Below are positions 21,792-30,705 of a stretch of 40,409 nucleotides of DNA, piece after piece (positions within the stretch are counted from its first letter, which is position 1; every line of letters begins with the position of its first letter). Below the pieces are notes generated by a model. That model saw only the letters and a list, made by a program, of their open reading frames with translations, was not told where the DNA came from and ran no database searches. The translations under genes were made by a program, and so were the position numbers. Location of the stretch: positions 1 through 40,409 of the forward strand of contig JASGME010000009.1 in the NCBI GenBank assembly GCA_030156615.1. Direction: 5' to 3'. Source of the DNA: Candidatus Woesearchaeota archaeon (GTDB taxonomy: Archaea; Nanobdellota; Nanobdellia; Woesearchaeales; UBA119).

Positions 21792-22853
21792 ATGACAAAA
21801 ACAGAAAAAATTCAGGCAATTATCCCTGCTGCAGGGGCTGGCACAAGACTTAAACCTCAAACGCACAATAAACCAAAGGCATTAGTTTCTGTAGGAGGCA
21901 AACCAATAATTCATCACATAATTGATGCGATAATAGAGCAAGGTATAAACGACATTGTTGTGATAATAGGATATTTTGGAGAAAAGATAGAAACAGATCT
22001 CTCAGCAGCATATCCTAAGGTAAGATTCACATTTGTTGAGCAAAAACAAAGATTAGGATTAGGACATGCAATAGGGGTTGCTAAGGAATACATACATGAT
22101 CCAGTGCTTATTGTTTATGGTGATACATTATTTGAAGGCGAGATTTCAAACGCATTTAAAACAAAATTTGATGGCGCAATCGGAACAAAGATAGTTGATG
22201 ATCCTAGAAGATACGGGATTGTAGAGAAAGATGGAGAATACATAAAAAGACTTATTGAAAAACCTGATTTCATTAGAAGAAGCGAGGTTATTATTGGCGT
22301 AAATTTCATACGGAATTATAAATTAATGTTCAAGGCAATTGATTATCTTATTGAGAATAATATATCTTTCAGAGGCGAGTATCAGCTTACACATGCTTTC
22401 CAGAAAATGGTTGAATGGGGAGCTAAACTTACAACATTTAATATTGAAAACTGGTTTGATTGTGGCACAAACGAGGCATTATTAGAGACAAACAGACATA
22501 TTTTAGAGAAGCATAGCAAAAACAGGAATCCTGTTGTTTTTAAGGATAATATTCTTCTTCCCCCAGTGTATATCTCAAAAAGGGCTACCGTCAGAAAATC
22601 AATAATCGGGCCTTATACATCAATAGCAGACGATGCAGAAGTTGATAATGCGGCAATAGAGAATACAATAGTAAACGAAGGAGCTTCCATAGAAGGAATA
22701 AGAATTGCTGATTCAATCATTGGACAAAACAGCAAAGTCAAGGCTTTCCCTTATACTTTAGTAGTTGGCGATGATTCTGAGATGATAGTAAGTGTTCCAA
22801 AGCAGATTCAATCAGTAGAAGCAGAGGGAATCAAATCTGAAGAAGAGAAATAA
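21792..22853 (+). CDS. Sugar-phosphate nucleotidyltransferase with left-handed beta-helix
   Basis: 353 residues from ATG 21792. The N-terminal Rossmann-like nucleotidyltransferase domain has the signature IIPAAGAGTRLKPQTHNKPKAL (in pieces, about 9-30), GLGHA, VYGDTLF (Asp metal site) and EKPD. The C-terminal hexapeptide repeats (KRATVRKSIIGPYTSI, DDAEVDNAAIENTIV) form a short left-handed beta-helix. This is the RfbA/GlmU-like group that makes NDP-sugars from sugar-1-phosphates, feeding glycan or lipid-sugar pathways. Sugar and nucleotide cannot be decided. An in-frame TTG at 21777 adds five residues without an SD. Convergent with the secY-DUF106 end of the ribosomal unit. Confidence 0.9.
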   Translation: MTKTEKIQAIIPAAGAGTRLKPQTHNKPKALVSVGGKPIIHHIIDAIIEQGINDIVVIIGYFGEKIETDLSAAYPKVRFTFVEQKQRLGLGHAIGVAKEYIHDPVLIVYGDTLFEGEISNAFKTKFDGAIGTKIVDDPRRYGIVEKDGEYIKRLIEKPDFIRRSEVIIGVNFIRNYKLMFKAIDYLIENNISFRGEYQLTHAFQKMVEWGAKLTTFNIENWFDCGTNEALLETNRHILEKHSKNRNPVVFKDNILLPPVYISKRATVRKSIIGPYTSIADDAEVDNAAIENTIVNEGASIEGIRIADSIIGQNSKVKAFPYTLVVGDDSEMIVSVPKQIQSVEAEGIKSEEEK

Positions 22854-22858
22854 AAGGG

Positions 22859-23602
22859 CTAATAGACTTTTAAGATCTTTCTTAATATTGGACTAAGAAT
22901 CATTGTGAAGATGATATATGCAAGGATCCAGTGGAGCTTTATTCCTAAGTTTATTCTCATCGGTTTATTTGAAAGCTTAATCTGCTTAAGAACAGAATCC
23001 TTTATATTCTCAACAGGAGGCTCATAAATCTGTCTTTCAGAAAGGATGATGTTCTTTGAAAAATTTTGATTCTGGAAAGAGATAAGAACTGAATAGTTTC
23101 CTTCTTCATTTCCTTTAAAGGTATAGTTGATTTCTCTTGAGGGGGAGGTTGGCGAGATATTTATCAAATAAAGACCTTCGGAAGGTTCAACAATAACTTC
23201 TTCAGGCGATATATTGTTCTCAAAGATTAAGGTCATATTGAAAGGCTCTGTCGGGCTTAAAGGAAAGAAAGCAAGATGCGCATTTAGCCAGCCAAATAAA
23301 ATCAATATCGGCAGGATTGTATAAAAATTTACCTTTAACATATGTTTGTTATATTGACCTTGCACACTAAAAAGCTTCTTCTGTGTCTCCATCATCTTCT
23401 TTTGGTTTGTTCTATTTTGTTTCATCTCATTGCTAAGCTTCTTCATCTCTGCCTTCAGTCGCTTCATTTCCTTCTGATCTGAGAAGTATTTGATTATTAA
23501 GGTAGAAATCAATGTAACAATAAAAGCAAATATAAAAAGAGCAAGAGCAGGATGCAGATAAGTCATCCATCCAAGCAAGAAATCCAAAATTGATTCAAAC
23601 AT
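22859..23602 (-). CDS. EMC3/DUF106 family membrane insertase (Oxa1/YidC superfamily)
   Basis: An archaeal member of the YidC/Oxa1/EMC3/TMCO1 superfamily that helps insert membrane proteins. One N-terminal membrane helix (about 12-36) is followed by a long charged cytosolic coiled coil (EMKRLKAEMKKLSNEMKQ..., about 43-85), a second helix (about 90-110), an outside beta-rich loop with several N-x-S/T sequons, and a C-terminal membrane helix (about 222-242). The large outer loop is longer than in many homologues. The start ATG 23602 is supported by GTGAT 7 nt upstream. It is the last gene of the unit, directly after secY, as usual in archaea. Confidence 0.85.
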   Translation of the reverse strand: MFESILDFLLGWMTYLHPALALFIFAFIVTLISTLIIKYFSDQKEMKRLKAEMKKLSNEMKQNRTNQKKMMETQKKLFSVQGQYNKHMLKVNFYTILPILILFGWLNAHLAFFPLSPTEPFNMTLIFENNISPEEVIVEPSEGLYLINISPTSPSREINYTFKGNEEGNYSVLISFQNQNFSKNIILSERQIYEPPVENIKDSVLKQIKLSNKPMRINLGIKLHWILAYIIFTMILSPILRKILKVY

Positions 23603-23701
23603 CATTAATATCACGAACTTATTATTTTTTATGCTGGTTATGTATACATTGCCAACTTATTTATGCTACTAATTTTACGCTTATATAAAGATATAGTTTT
23701 A

Positions 23702-25111
23702 TCACGCTTTGAACAACTTCCTCAGGAAAGGAGGCATATCCATTGCATGATCTCTTTTAATATCCTCATATAATCTGTAAATAATCATCACCGAAAGCAG
23801 GATTCCTGTTCCTCTTGATAATGCATTTGTCATATCAGCAAGAGCTGCAAGAAGTCCAACAGAGGCGCCTCCCAAAACCGTCAACGGCCATATATACTTG
23901 CTAAGCATTCTTTCAAGTATTTTTTTATCCCTCCTAAAACCGGGAATCTGAAGTCCAGAATTAATAATCTGCTCTGCTTGAGATGCAGGATCCATTCCTG
24001 ATGTCTTTACCCAGAAGATTGAAAAAAGTATAGCACCACCTACCATCAAACCAGCATAGCCAAGCATTGCTCCAAGCATTGCAGGGGTAAAGGAACCATT
24101 AATCAAACTGGTGATAACACTTGGACCTGAGAAAAACATCTGCATATTATTAACAACCATTGGATTCGTAGCGATAAACCCTACGAACATAGAGATATTA
24201 TTAAGCAAAGTTGCTGTAAGGATTACAGGAATATTGCTTGTATATATGAAATTCAATGGCCATCTGACTGCATATCCTCTGACCCTGCCCGGCGACAAAG
24301 GAATCTCTATCTTCATTGCTTGCAAATATACTGCAAGCATAAAAACAACAACAGTAAAGAAAATTCTTGATAATTGCTCTAAAAGAACGCTTGGCTCTCC
24401 TAGGTATAGAGCCTGAAAGATGCCAGGGATTGCACCGCTAAAGTGAACTCCATCAATCTTTATCCAACTGAAAGCTCCAATGAACATGCTCTTTCCAACA
24501 CCTGCAACGATGAATAAGCTGATACCGGAACCAAAGCCCCACTTTGAAACTACCTCATCCATTAATATGATTAAGAAACCACCTAAACATACCTGTAAGA
24601 AGAGTAAAAACCTTAGAAGACCTATCTGGAAAGCGCTCAGTGCAACCGCACCTTCAATAGCGTAAGTTACAAACTGATTGCTCGCGGGATCATAATAGGG
24701 GGATGGAGAAAGACCACCTAAATAAACATATATTGCACCTTCAACAATTACGAAGACGACGGCAAACACCTTCTGCAAAGCCTGAAACTTCTTTTTTCCA
24801 TCAGGAGAATGAATGTCAAGCTTTAAGATATCTGCACCTACCAAAACCTGAAGAATTATTGAAGCGGTTACTATTGGCCCAATACCTAAAGAAACCAAAG
24901 AGCCAAAAGAAGCTCCAAGAATAACAGAAAGGGATTCAAATTGTTGTAGAGCCTGCTCTCCTAATCCAAAGAGAGGTACCAGCGAAAGAACAAAGTAAGA
25001 CACTAACATGATTAGTGTCCACTTAAGCTTTGTATTGAAAGGGACCCTCTGTTGAGTAGGTTTCCTAACCTCAGGAAGGAATTTTGCAAGATTTACAATT
25101 TTGTCGATCAT
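23702..25111 (-). CDS. secY: Protein translocase subunit SecY
   Basis: The channel-forming subunit of the SecYEG translocon. The 469 residues contain ten membrane helices in two halves, the archaeal/eukaryotic (Sec61-alpha) N-terminus VPFNTKLKWTLIMLVSYFVL, a plug segment around 60-75, and the conserved LSPGRVRGYAVRWPLNFIYTSNIPVIL loop (about 277-303, cytosolic C4/5 region that contacts the ribosome). It lies downstream of uL15 in the spc part of the unit, so it is expressed with ribosomal proteins. SD-like GTGAGG lies about 12 nt before the ATG. Confidence 0.97.
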   Translation of the reverse strand: MIDKIVNLAKFLPEVRKPTQQRVPFNTKLKWTLIMLVSYFVLSLVPLFGLGEQALQQFESLSVILGASFGSLVSLGIGPIVTASIILQVLVGADILKLDIHSPDGKKKFQALQKVFAVVFVIVEGAIYVYLGGLSPSPYYDPASNQFVTYAIEGAVALSAFQIGLLRFLLFLQVCLGGFLIILMDEVVSKWGFGSGISLFIVAGVGKSMFIGAFSWIKIDGVHFSGAIPGIFQALYLGEPSVLLEQLSRIFFTVVVFMLAVYLQAMKIEIPLSPGRVRGYAVRWPLNFIYTSNIPVILTATLLNNISMFVGFIATNPMVVNNMQMFFSGPSVITSLINGSFTPAMLGAMLGYAGLMVGGAILFSIFWVKTSGMDPASQAEQIINSGLQIPGFRRDKKILERMLSKYIWPLTVLGGASVGLLAALADMTNALSRGTGILLSVMIIYRLYEDIKRDHAMDMPPFLRKLFKA

Positions 25112-25163
25112 TTTGGATTTAAATCCTCACAAACAGATTCATAAATCAATTCAGGTTATTTAA

Positions 25164-25685
25164 TCATTCTTCTGTGCTTTCTGTTTCTTTACCATTCTTT
25201 GATACGGCTTTTGATTTCACATTTGTTTGAATCTTATTCTCGTCTATTTTAATGATTCCTCCTGCCTTTTCAACTTTCTCTTTTGCTTTTTTAGAGAAAG
25301 ACTCAACAGTTATTTCATAATTATGCTTTAAACTGCCTGAACCGAGAAGTTTAGTATAACCTGCCTTTTTAAGATCTATGACATAGCGATTGCCATTTTT
25401 CTTTGCTACTCCAGAAGAGATAAAAGAGTCAAGTTTTTCATCCAATGAGCCAAGATTGATAGACACATGATTCTCACGCAGTGATTGTTTTCTGTTGAAG
25501 CCTCTTCTTCCAAAATAATCCTTATCTTTCCAAAAAGAAGGTTTTTTTGAATCAGCCCTTTTTCCTGAACCGGCATGACCTCTTCCGCCTTTGTTACCGC
25601 TACCCCTGTGCTTTTTCTTAGCCCCGAAGCCGTATGTTTTCTTGCCTCGTTGCCTTGACGCCTTTTTCCTTTTCAAAACGACCAT
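25164..25685 (-). CDS. rpl15: Ribosomal protein uL15
   Basis: A late-assembling 50S protein. Basic Gly-rich N-terminus (RGKKTYGFGAKKKHRGSGNKGGRGHAG in parts) and the C-terminal core with KLLGSGSLKHNYEITVESFSKKA match archaeal uL15. The last 20 or so residues (NVKSKAVSKNGKETESTEE) form a charged tail. ATG 25685 is preferred over ATG 25691 because GTGAGG lies 7 nt upstream. Sits between uL30 and secY. Confidence 0.95.
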   Translation of the reverse strand: MVVLKRKKASRQRGKKTYGFGAKKKHRGSGNKGGRGHAGSGKRADSKKPSFWKDKDYFGRRGFNRKQSLRENHVSINLGSLDEKLDSFISSGVAKKNGNRYVIDLKKAGYTKLLGSGSLKHNYEITVESFSKKAKEKVEKAGGIIKIDENKIQTNVKSKAVSKNGKETESTEE

Positions 25686-25733
25686 AACCATCCCTCACAA
25701 ATATCATAAAGATTATTGCATATTAAAGTTAAT

Positions 25734-26231
25734 TCATTTCTTTTCAATCATTCTATTCAGGAGCTCCAAAAAAGATTCTTCGTTCTTCTTCCCAAGGATG
25801 CCTTTTGGACTTCCTCTTTTAATTGTTTTTTTGAAGCCGTGCCTGGGCGGAGATAAATTATAAACAGATAACAAGTCTGAGGAGTATTCAGGAGTTCCGA
25901 GCTTTAGATTATCTATTGCCTCTTTTGAAAGCTCTGCCCACACTCCCATTTCATTTAAAGAACGGATCATGCCAGTTAAATCTGACGTGTTTTTTGCTAT
26001 GAGCAAAGAATGCTTTCTTTTTAGCTTTAAAGATTTAAGCGTATATTTCTTTTCAGGAGTTACATTTAATAATCCTCTAACAAGAATAAAAGCAACATAT
26101 TCTTTTTGGGGAGATGAACTGCTTGGATTGCCCGGTTTTTTAATAGATTTTGTAGTTCCTTTTGTGGATTTTTCCTTCACGGCCTTTGCCTTTCCTTTAG
26201 CCATTTCCTTGTTTAAATTATCTTTTACCAT
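25734..26231 (-). CDS. rpl30: Ribosomal protein uL30
   Basis: A 50S protein. The conserved domain begins around residue 44 (YVAFILVRGLLNVTPEKKYTLKSLKL) and ends with the archaeal extension SPPRHGFKKTIKRGSPKGILG. The first 40 residues are a Lys/Ser/Pro-rich extension, longer than usual, so an internal start (for example the Met at residue 10) is possible. GGGGAAAA precedes ATG 26231. Confidence 0.93.
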   Translation of the reverse strand: MVKDNLNKEMAKGKAKAVKEKSTKGTTKSIKKPGNPSSSSPQKEYVAFILVRGLLNVTPEKKYTLKSLKLKRKHSLLIAKNTSDLTGMIRSLNEMGVWAELSKEAIDNLKLGTPEYSSDLLSVYNLSPPRHGFKKTIKRGSPKGILGKKNEESFLELLNRMIEKK

Positions 26232-26254
26232 TTTTCCCCTTGTTCATTCTTCAT

Positions 26255-27178
26255 TTAGTTTGCTTCTTCATTTGGTTCATTTGCCAGGATTTCATCGTTA
26301 GCAAGTTCATTAGCAATGGAGAATGTTCCATCAACGATGCCTAAAGATTTTGATTGTTCATTCGTTATTCTCATTTCTGACATTTTTAAAAGACAATCCC
26401 ATAAGGCAGCGACATGATTAATCTTATTCTTAGTCTTGCCCCTTGACTTTCCCCATACATCCTTGACACCTGCTAATCTCAGCACCTTAGCCAATTCTTT
26501 GTTTATAACAAGACCATTGCCTTTTGGAGCAGGAATTAATTCAAGTTCGACAGAAGCGCATTTTCCAACAACTCTAAAGGGGACAGAATGATGTTCGCCG
26601 CAATGACATTGCCAAGAACCGCATCCTCTTTTTATTTTAATTATATTTAACTTGGCCTTTCTTATTGCTTTTTCTCTGGAAGGAACAGTTTCCTTAGCCT
26701 TTCCTATTCCTATGCCAACATGACCATCATAATCACCAACAACTGCAACAGTTGTGAAATGAGGCTTGTTTCCTTCTTCTGTTTTTTTCTGAGTTTGTCT
26801 AAAAACCCGTCTTTGACCTCCACCGAACTTCCCCTTAGCCTGCCCTACAAGTATCAGTTCTGAAGATAAGTTTGGCAATAAGGCATCAACGATTTCTTCT
26901 TCCAAGATTGTCTTTCCCTGGCTTAATATTTCATCAATATTCTTAATCCTGCCTTCTTTGACAAGCCTTCCCAGCTCTGTCTTTGGCTGCCATTGTTGAA
27001 CATCTTCGCTAACTATCTTTTCTACTATAATTTCTTCTTCTGATTCTTCAGGCTCTATAAATTCTTCAGTTTCATCAAAAGGGATTGATTTGTTTTCTGG
27101 CTTTTTCTCTTGATCCTTCTTAATTGAAGTTTTTCTTGATTCCGTTTTTTTTGATTTTGATTTGGTTTGTTTAGCCAT
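26255..27178 (-). CDS. rps5: Ribosomal protein uS5
   Basis: A 30S protein involved in accuracy and mRNA entry. The double-stranded RNA-binding-like domain (about 100-165, with FGGGQRRVFRQTQK and VAVVGDYDGHVGIGIGKAKE) and the C-terminal S5 domain (VPFRVVGKCASVELELIPAPKGNGLV) are intact. A Lys- then Glu-rich N-terminal extension of about 60 residues precedes the core, giving 307 residues against roughly 220 typical. ATG 27178 is chosen because TGAGG sits 7 nt upstream. Confidence 0.95.
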   Translation of the reverse strand: MAKQTKSKSKKTESRKTSIKKDQEKKPENKSIPFDETEEFIEPEESEEEIIVEKIVSEDVQQWQPKTELGRLVKEGRIKNIDEILSQGKTILEEEIVDALLPNLSSELILVGQAKGKFGGGQRRVFRQTQKKTEEGNKPHFTTVAVVGDYDGHVGIGIGKAKETVPSREKAIRKAKLNIIKIKRGCGSWQCHCGEHHSVPFRVVGKCASVELELIPAPKGNGLVINKELAKVLRLAGVKDVWGKSRGKTKNKINHVAALWDCLLKMSEMRITNEQSKSLGIVDGTFSIANELANDEILANEPNEEAN

Positions 27179-27233
27179 CGTCATGCCTCATTTTTTGTAT
27201 TTTTTTATTTTTGATATTGCATTTTTAACTCTT

Positions 27234-27815
27234 TTAAATTGAATTCAACATTTTGAGTGTTTTGTCAAATTGCGTTTCAATATCTTCTGGATTTTGTTTG
27301 TTCTTTACAAACAATGAAAATCTTTCTTTAAACTGACCTTCATTCTTCAGTTCTTTGATATAATTAGCGATATGAGCTCCTCTTATTCTTTCTTCAGAAG
27401 GAAATACTTCTGGAGAAACAGGGATGTTAAAGCCTGCATCTACAAGGCCTTTTGCAAAAGCAAAATATCTGCCGCCCTTCTTAGGCACAACAATTCCTGT
27501 ATCAAATATTGCTTCATTAAAACCATCTTTCATGCAAAGCTTAGCAAAGTAAAATCCGAAAAGATAACATGTTGGGATATTTGGATTTGTGAAGAACCAA
27601 CCATGCTCCTTAAGTGATGATGCTCTTGCAGTTTTTAATACCTTATCGCCTTTTTGATCATATTCAATAAACTGAGCTATTGCATCCTTGCTACCTATCC
27701 TGAAATAAATTCTTGGCTTGCCAGATTTTAATAGCGAAAATCTCTTTTTGTAATCTGTTCTGCCTTGCCTCTTCCTTCTGTGTGGCACAGTCCTGTGTAC
27801 ATGTTTCTTAACCAT
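27234..27815 (-). CDS. rpl18: Ribosomal protein uL18
   Basis: The 5S rRNA-binding protein of the central protuberance. 193 residues with RRKRQGRTDYKKRFSLLKSGKPR at the N-terminus (archaeal/eukaryotic form) and the conserved core NIPTCYLFGFYFAKL and RGAHIANYIKEL. It overlaps eL19 by 8 bp, consistent with coupled translation. Its RNA partner gene, 5S rRNA, is about 9 kb away in this window. Confidence 0.96.
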   Translation of the reverse strand: MVKKHVHRTVPHRRKRQGRTDYKKRFSLLKSGKPRIYFRIGSKDAIAQFIEYDQKGDKVLKTARASSLKEHGWFFTNPNIPTCYLFGFYFAKLCMKDGFNEAIFDTGIVVPKKGGRYFAFAKGLVDAGFNIPVSPEVFPSEERIRGAHIANYIKELKNEGQFKERFSLFVKNKQNPEDIETQFDKTLKMLNSI

Positions 27816-28269
27816 TTTTATTCTCTCGTCTTATGACATTTTCAAATACATATAACTTAATATGACGAAGATTCCTAAAGAATCCTCCTTTTATCATCAA
27901 ATAAAGCTTTCTGTATTCTTTTGATGAAATCTTCTTAGATTGTCTAAGTCTCTTTATGAATTCCTTCTGCTTTCGTGTTGAATTTATTCTTAACTGCTTT
28001 GCATTTGTCCTAGCATTCTTCTTTCCTTTCCTGCTACCTTTATTCTTCCTTTTTCCCTTTGCCTTTTGCTTCCTGATCTTGTTTGCTCTCGCTCTTGAAA
28101 CTCCTCTTTTTGGCTTGAGCGTTATTGCCCCTTTTTTTATCAAAGAGCGGATATCTTCTTTTGTTACAGCTTCTCCTATCTCTTCTAAAGCATCCTCAAC
28201 CAAAACAACACGCTTAGGAGATGCCTTCAAAATATCTGCTGCAATCCTTTTTTGAAAATCAAGTTTCAT
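27808..28269 (-). CDS. rpl19e: Ribosomal protein eL19
   Basis: A 50S protein restricted to archaea and eukaryotes. MKLDFQKRIAADILKASPKRV and the highly basic central helix (RGVSRARANKIRKQKAKGKRKNKGSRKG in parts) are diagnostic. ATG 28269 is chosen because GTGAT lies just upstream and homologues start MKLxxQKRLAA; an in-frame ATG at 28284 overlaps the eL32 stop. Confidence 0.96.
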   Translation of the reverse strand: MKLDFQKRIAADILKASPKRVVLVEDALEEIGEAVTKEDIRSLIKKGAITLKPKRGVSRARANKIRKQKAKGKRKNKGSRKGKKNARTNAKQLRINSTRKQKEFIKRLRQSKKISSKEYRKLYLMIKGGFFRNLRHIKLYVFENVIRRENKNG

Positions 28270-28283
28270 TAACATCACGCTCA

Positions 28284-28883
28284 TTAACTTTTCTGAGTGA
28301 GTATTTTATCCCATTCCTTCTTTTGCTGCTCTTTTTGTTCCTCTCTCTGCTTCGCCTTTTCTTCTTCTGTTATGTTTTCCTCTATTGTTTTTTTGGTTTG
28401 CTTTTGTGCTTCTTCTATCTTCTCCTCTGTCTTTTTTGGCTTTTGTTTTATTCTGGTTTTTCTTGCTTTAAAATCATCTTCTAATTTTTTTAGGTATGAA
28501 ACAGGATCTTTTATTCCATATAAAGAGATTCCTTGTTCAATCGCTGCATTTATTATCTTAATTCTTTTCTTAGAGCCAACAGATGATGCAATAACTGCAC
28601 ATTCTTTCTTCGCATCAACTGCTTTTATTTCATCGGCATTTTTTATTACAACTGGCATCAGGCCATTCTTGATCATTCCTCTAACTTCTTTAGGTGATGA
28701 ATATCCAGATTTTCTCTTTGAAGGACCTCCTTTCTTGTTTAGCCTCATCTTTGATTGAGATCCTGTGGGCCTTCTCCATCTATCATTATTTCTTATTCTT
28801 TTAACTGAATTGAATCCTTCCTGTTTGAAATCAGGTTTTCTTCTCTTGATTTGTGACCTTTGAGCTATTAATTCATCTATCAT
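28284..28883 (-). CDS. rpl32e: Ribosomal protein eL32 with charged C-terminal tail
   Basis: The eL32 core spans about residues 12-130: KRRKPDFKQ, RWRRPTGSQSKMRLNKKG and GYSSPKEVRGM are typical, and the SLYGIKDP region closes it. The last 60 residues are an unusual Lys/Glu/Gln-rich segment (KQKPKKTEEKIEEAQKQTKK and so on). ATG 28883 has GGTGA 5 nt upstream; the GTG at 28892 belongs to that SD. Confidence 0.95.
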   Translation of the reverse strand: MIDELIAQRSQIKRRKPDFKQEGFNSVKRIRNNDRWRRPTGSQSKMRLNKKGGPSKRKSGYSSPKEVRGMIKNGLMPVVIKNADEIKAVDAKKECAVIASSVGSKKRIKIINAAIEQGISLYGIKDPVSYLKKLEDDFKARKTRIKQKPKKTEEKIEEAQKQTKKTIEENITEEEKAKQREEQKEQQKKEWDKILTQKS

Positions 28884-28892
28884 ACGATTCAC

Positions 28893-29441
28893 CTATACAA
28901 TTGCTTTGCCTGCCTTCTCAACGATGTATATGCCATCCTGGAATCTTCTTCTATCCCTGTTTGTTATTCTTGTTAATTTTTCTATACTTCCAGCAACGGC
29001 TCCAACCTTTTCTTTATCGTTTCCTTCCAATACAATATAATTTCCATCAATCTTTAATGAAACATCCTTTTGAATTTCAAGTGTTCTTGGAACTTTTTCA
29101 CCTAGGAAATTTTTTACAGACAGCACATTATCCTTAAAACTAACATTCATTGGGAAGTGACTTGAACATATCTTCAATTTATAAACAAAGCCCTCGCTCA
29201 CTCCTTTTATCATGTTTTTTAAAATAGCCTCAAAAGTTCCTAAATGCATCTTATCTCTTTTAGTTGCGTTTCTGCAACTGAGAACTATGCTTTTAGGCTT
29301 CAATTCAATTGATAATTTATGATAATAAAAAGGCCTCTCTAGCGTTCCATTAGGACCTTTGAGCTGAATCAGATTGCCTTCGAGCTTTGCCTCTACTGCT
29401 TCTGGCAATTTTATTTCAGTACTCATTTTTTCTTGTTTCAT
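28893..29441 (-). CDS. rpl6: Ribosomal protein uL6
   Basis: A 50S protein near the factor-binding site, made of two homologous alpha/beta domains. The N-terminal domain shows VEAKLEGNLIQLKGPNGTLER; the C-terminal half includes HFPMNVSFKDNVLSVKNFLGEKVPR and the family signature NRDRRRFQDGIYIVEK. Several ATGs are possible (29450, 29441, 29426); 29441 has GGATGG close upstream. About 182 residues, normal for archaea. Confidence 0.95.
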   Translation of the reverse strand: MKQEKMSTEIKLPEAVEAKLEGNLIQLKGPNGTLERPFYYHKLSIELKPKSIVLSCRNATKRDKMHLGTFEAILKNMIKGVSEGFVYKLKICSSHFPMNVSFKDNVLSVKNFLGEKVPRTLEIQKDVSLKIDGNYIVLEGNDKEKVGAVAGSIEKLTRITNRDRRRFQDGIYIVEKAGKAIV

Positions 29442-29472
29442 CTTAACCATCCGAATTAGCTATCAGCACAGA

Positions 29473-29865
29473 TTAATAGCAATATGCGAGCAATCTTCCT
29501 CCTATCTTCTTTTCCCTCGCCTCTTTAAGTGTCATTAACCCTTGAGAGGTTGTTATAATTATGATTCCAAAATCAACCGCGGGAAGATACCTTTGTTCAA
29601 ACTTGTCAAATTCTTTCAATGTCACAGGAAATCTTGGTTTTATTGAATTGCAATCGTTTATATTTCCTAAAAGGTTAAGTGTAATAATCCTACCTCTCGT
29701 AGTTTCCTCTACTTTATATTCTCCAACATATCTGTTTTTTCTAAATATGTCTAAAATCTGCAACAATACATTTGAAACAGGATAGAGCTCAACCTCTTTC
29801 TTTCCTATTTTTTCTGCATTTAAAATCTTAGACAATGCATCCGCAATTGGATCATTCAATGCCAT
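29473..29865 (-). CDS. rps8: Ribosomal protein uS8
   Basis: A primary 16S rRNA-binding protein. MALNDPIADALSKILNAEKIGK is the archaeal N-terminus and the C-terminal signature IITTSQGLMTLKEAREKKIGGRLLAYCY is complete. 130 residues, as expected. Located between uS14 and uL6 in the canonical order. Confidence 0.97.
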   Translation of the reverse strand: MALNDPIADALSKILNAEKIGKKEVELYPVSNVLLQILDIFRKNRYVGEYKVEETTRGRIITLNLLGNINDCNSIKPRFPVTLKEFDKFEQRYLPAVDFGIIIITTSQGLMTLKEAREKKIGGRLLAYCY

Positions 29866-29894
29866 TTTAACACCTTAATTATCCTTAATTATCC

Positions 29895-30125
29895 TTAATT
29901 ATATTTCTTAAATCCTAGTTCTTTTGCAGTTTCTCTGAAACAATGCCTGCATAAATGTATACCATATTTGGAAATATGGCCTCCTGCCCTTCCACATCTC
30001 TGACATCTGTGTTTATCTACGCCATAGCTTCTTTCCTTTGGAGATGAATGTTTTAAATACTTCTTTATCTTCGCGGGCTTGGCTTCAAGTTGCTTAAACA
30101 CTTTTTTATAATTTGAAGTAGTCAT
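29895..30125 (-). CDS. rps14: Ribosomal protein uS14, zinc-binding
   Basis: A 30S head protein. 76 residues with the four-cysteine zinc site CQRCGRAGG...LCRHC followed by the C-terminal [14 protein letters not shown]. The N-terminal half is longer than in the eukaryotic form but similar to other archaea. GGTGAT lies immediately upstream of tandem ATGs; 30125 leaves better spacing than 30128. Confidence 0.96.
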   Translation of the reverse strand: MTTSNYKKVFKQLEAKPAKIKKYLKHSSPKERSYGVDKHRCQRCGRAGGHISKYGIHLCRHCFRETAKELGFKKYN

Positions 30126-30133
30126 CATATCAC

Positions 30134-30673
30134 CTATTCTACATTAACATTAAAAGCAGTTCTCATAAATTCTATTCCTTCCTGCTTTGAAACAACATGA
30201 GATTTGCCTATTTTCTTTCTAAGATATTTCCTCTCCTTAACTCTGTAGCCTTGTCTTGAAAGAGTGACAGATACCTGAAATCCTAAAATACCCAATTCAT
30301 ATATGTAATCCATATTCGGCAAATCTATGTATTCTTTAATACCGAATGAAAAGTTTCCTTGTTCATCAAAATTATCTAATGAAAGTTTGTCATCTACTGC
30401 TTTTAACAATATGCGCAATTTATCCTCAGCTTCCTTCCCTCGTAATGTAACCTTACATCCAATAGGAAGCCCTGGCCTGATTGACCATGTTGGAATCCTT
30501 TTTTTAGCCAAAGTTTTGACTGGTTTTTTACCTGACACAATCCGCAGGAGCTTCATTCCTTTATCTAATCTATCCATATCTGTGCCGGTGCCCATACTTA
30601 AGCTAACCTTCTCTATGCGTATCTTTCTCATTGGATTCTCCTTCTTCCCTTCTAAAGGATTCTGTTCGTTCAT
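30134..30673 (-). CDS. rpl5: Ribosomal protein uL5
   Basis: A 5S rRNA-binding 50S protein. After a short [13 protein letters not shown] leader the conserved [16 protein letters not shown] and [19 protein letters not shown] blocks appear, then [20 protein letters not shown] 30673 is selected by GTGAT 4 nt upstream; upstream in-frame codons to 30709 overlap the eS4 end and lack homology. Confidence 0.96.
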   Translation of the reverse strand: MNEQNPLEGKKENPMRKIRIEKVSLSMGTGTDMDRLDKGMKLLRIVSGKKPVKTLAKKRIPTWSIRPGLPIGCKVTLRGKEAEDKLRILLKAVDDKLSLDNFDEQGNFSFGIKEYIDLPNMDYIYELGILGFQVSVTLSRQGYRVKERKYLRKKIGKSHVVSKQEGIEFMRTAFNVNVE

Positions 30674-30705
30674 TATTATCACATTATTCACATATCTTAA
30701 TATAA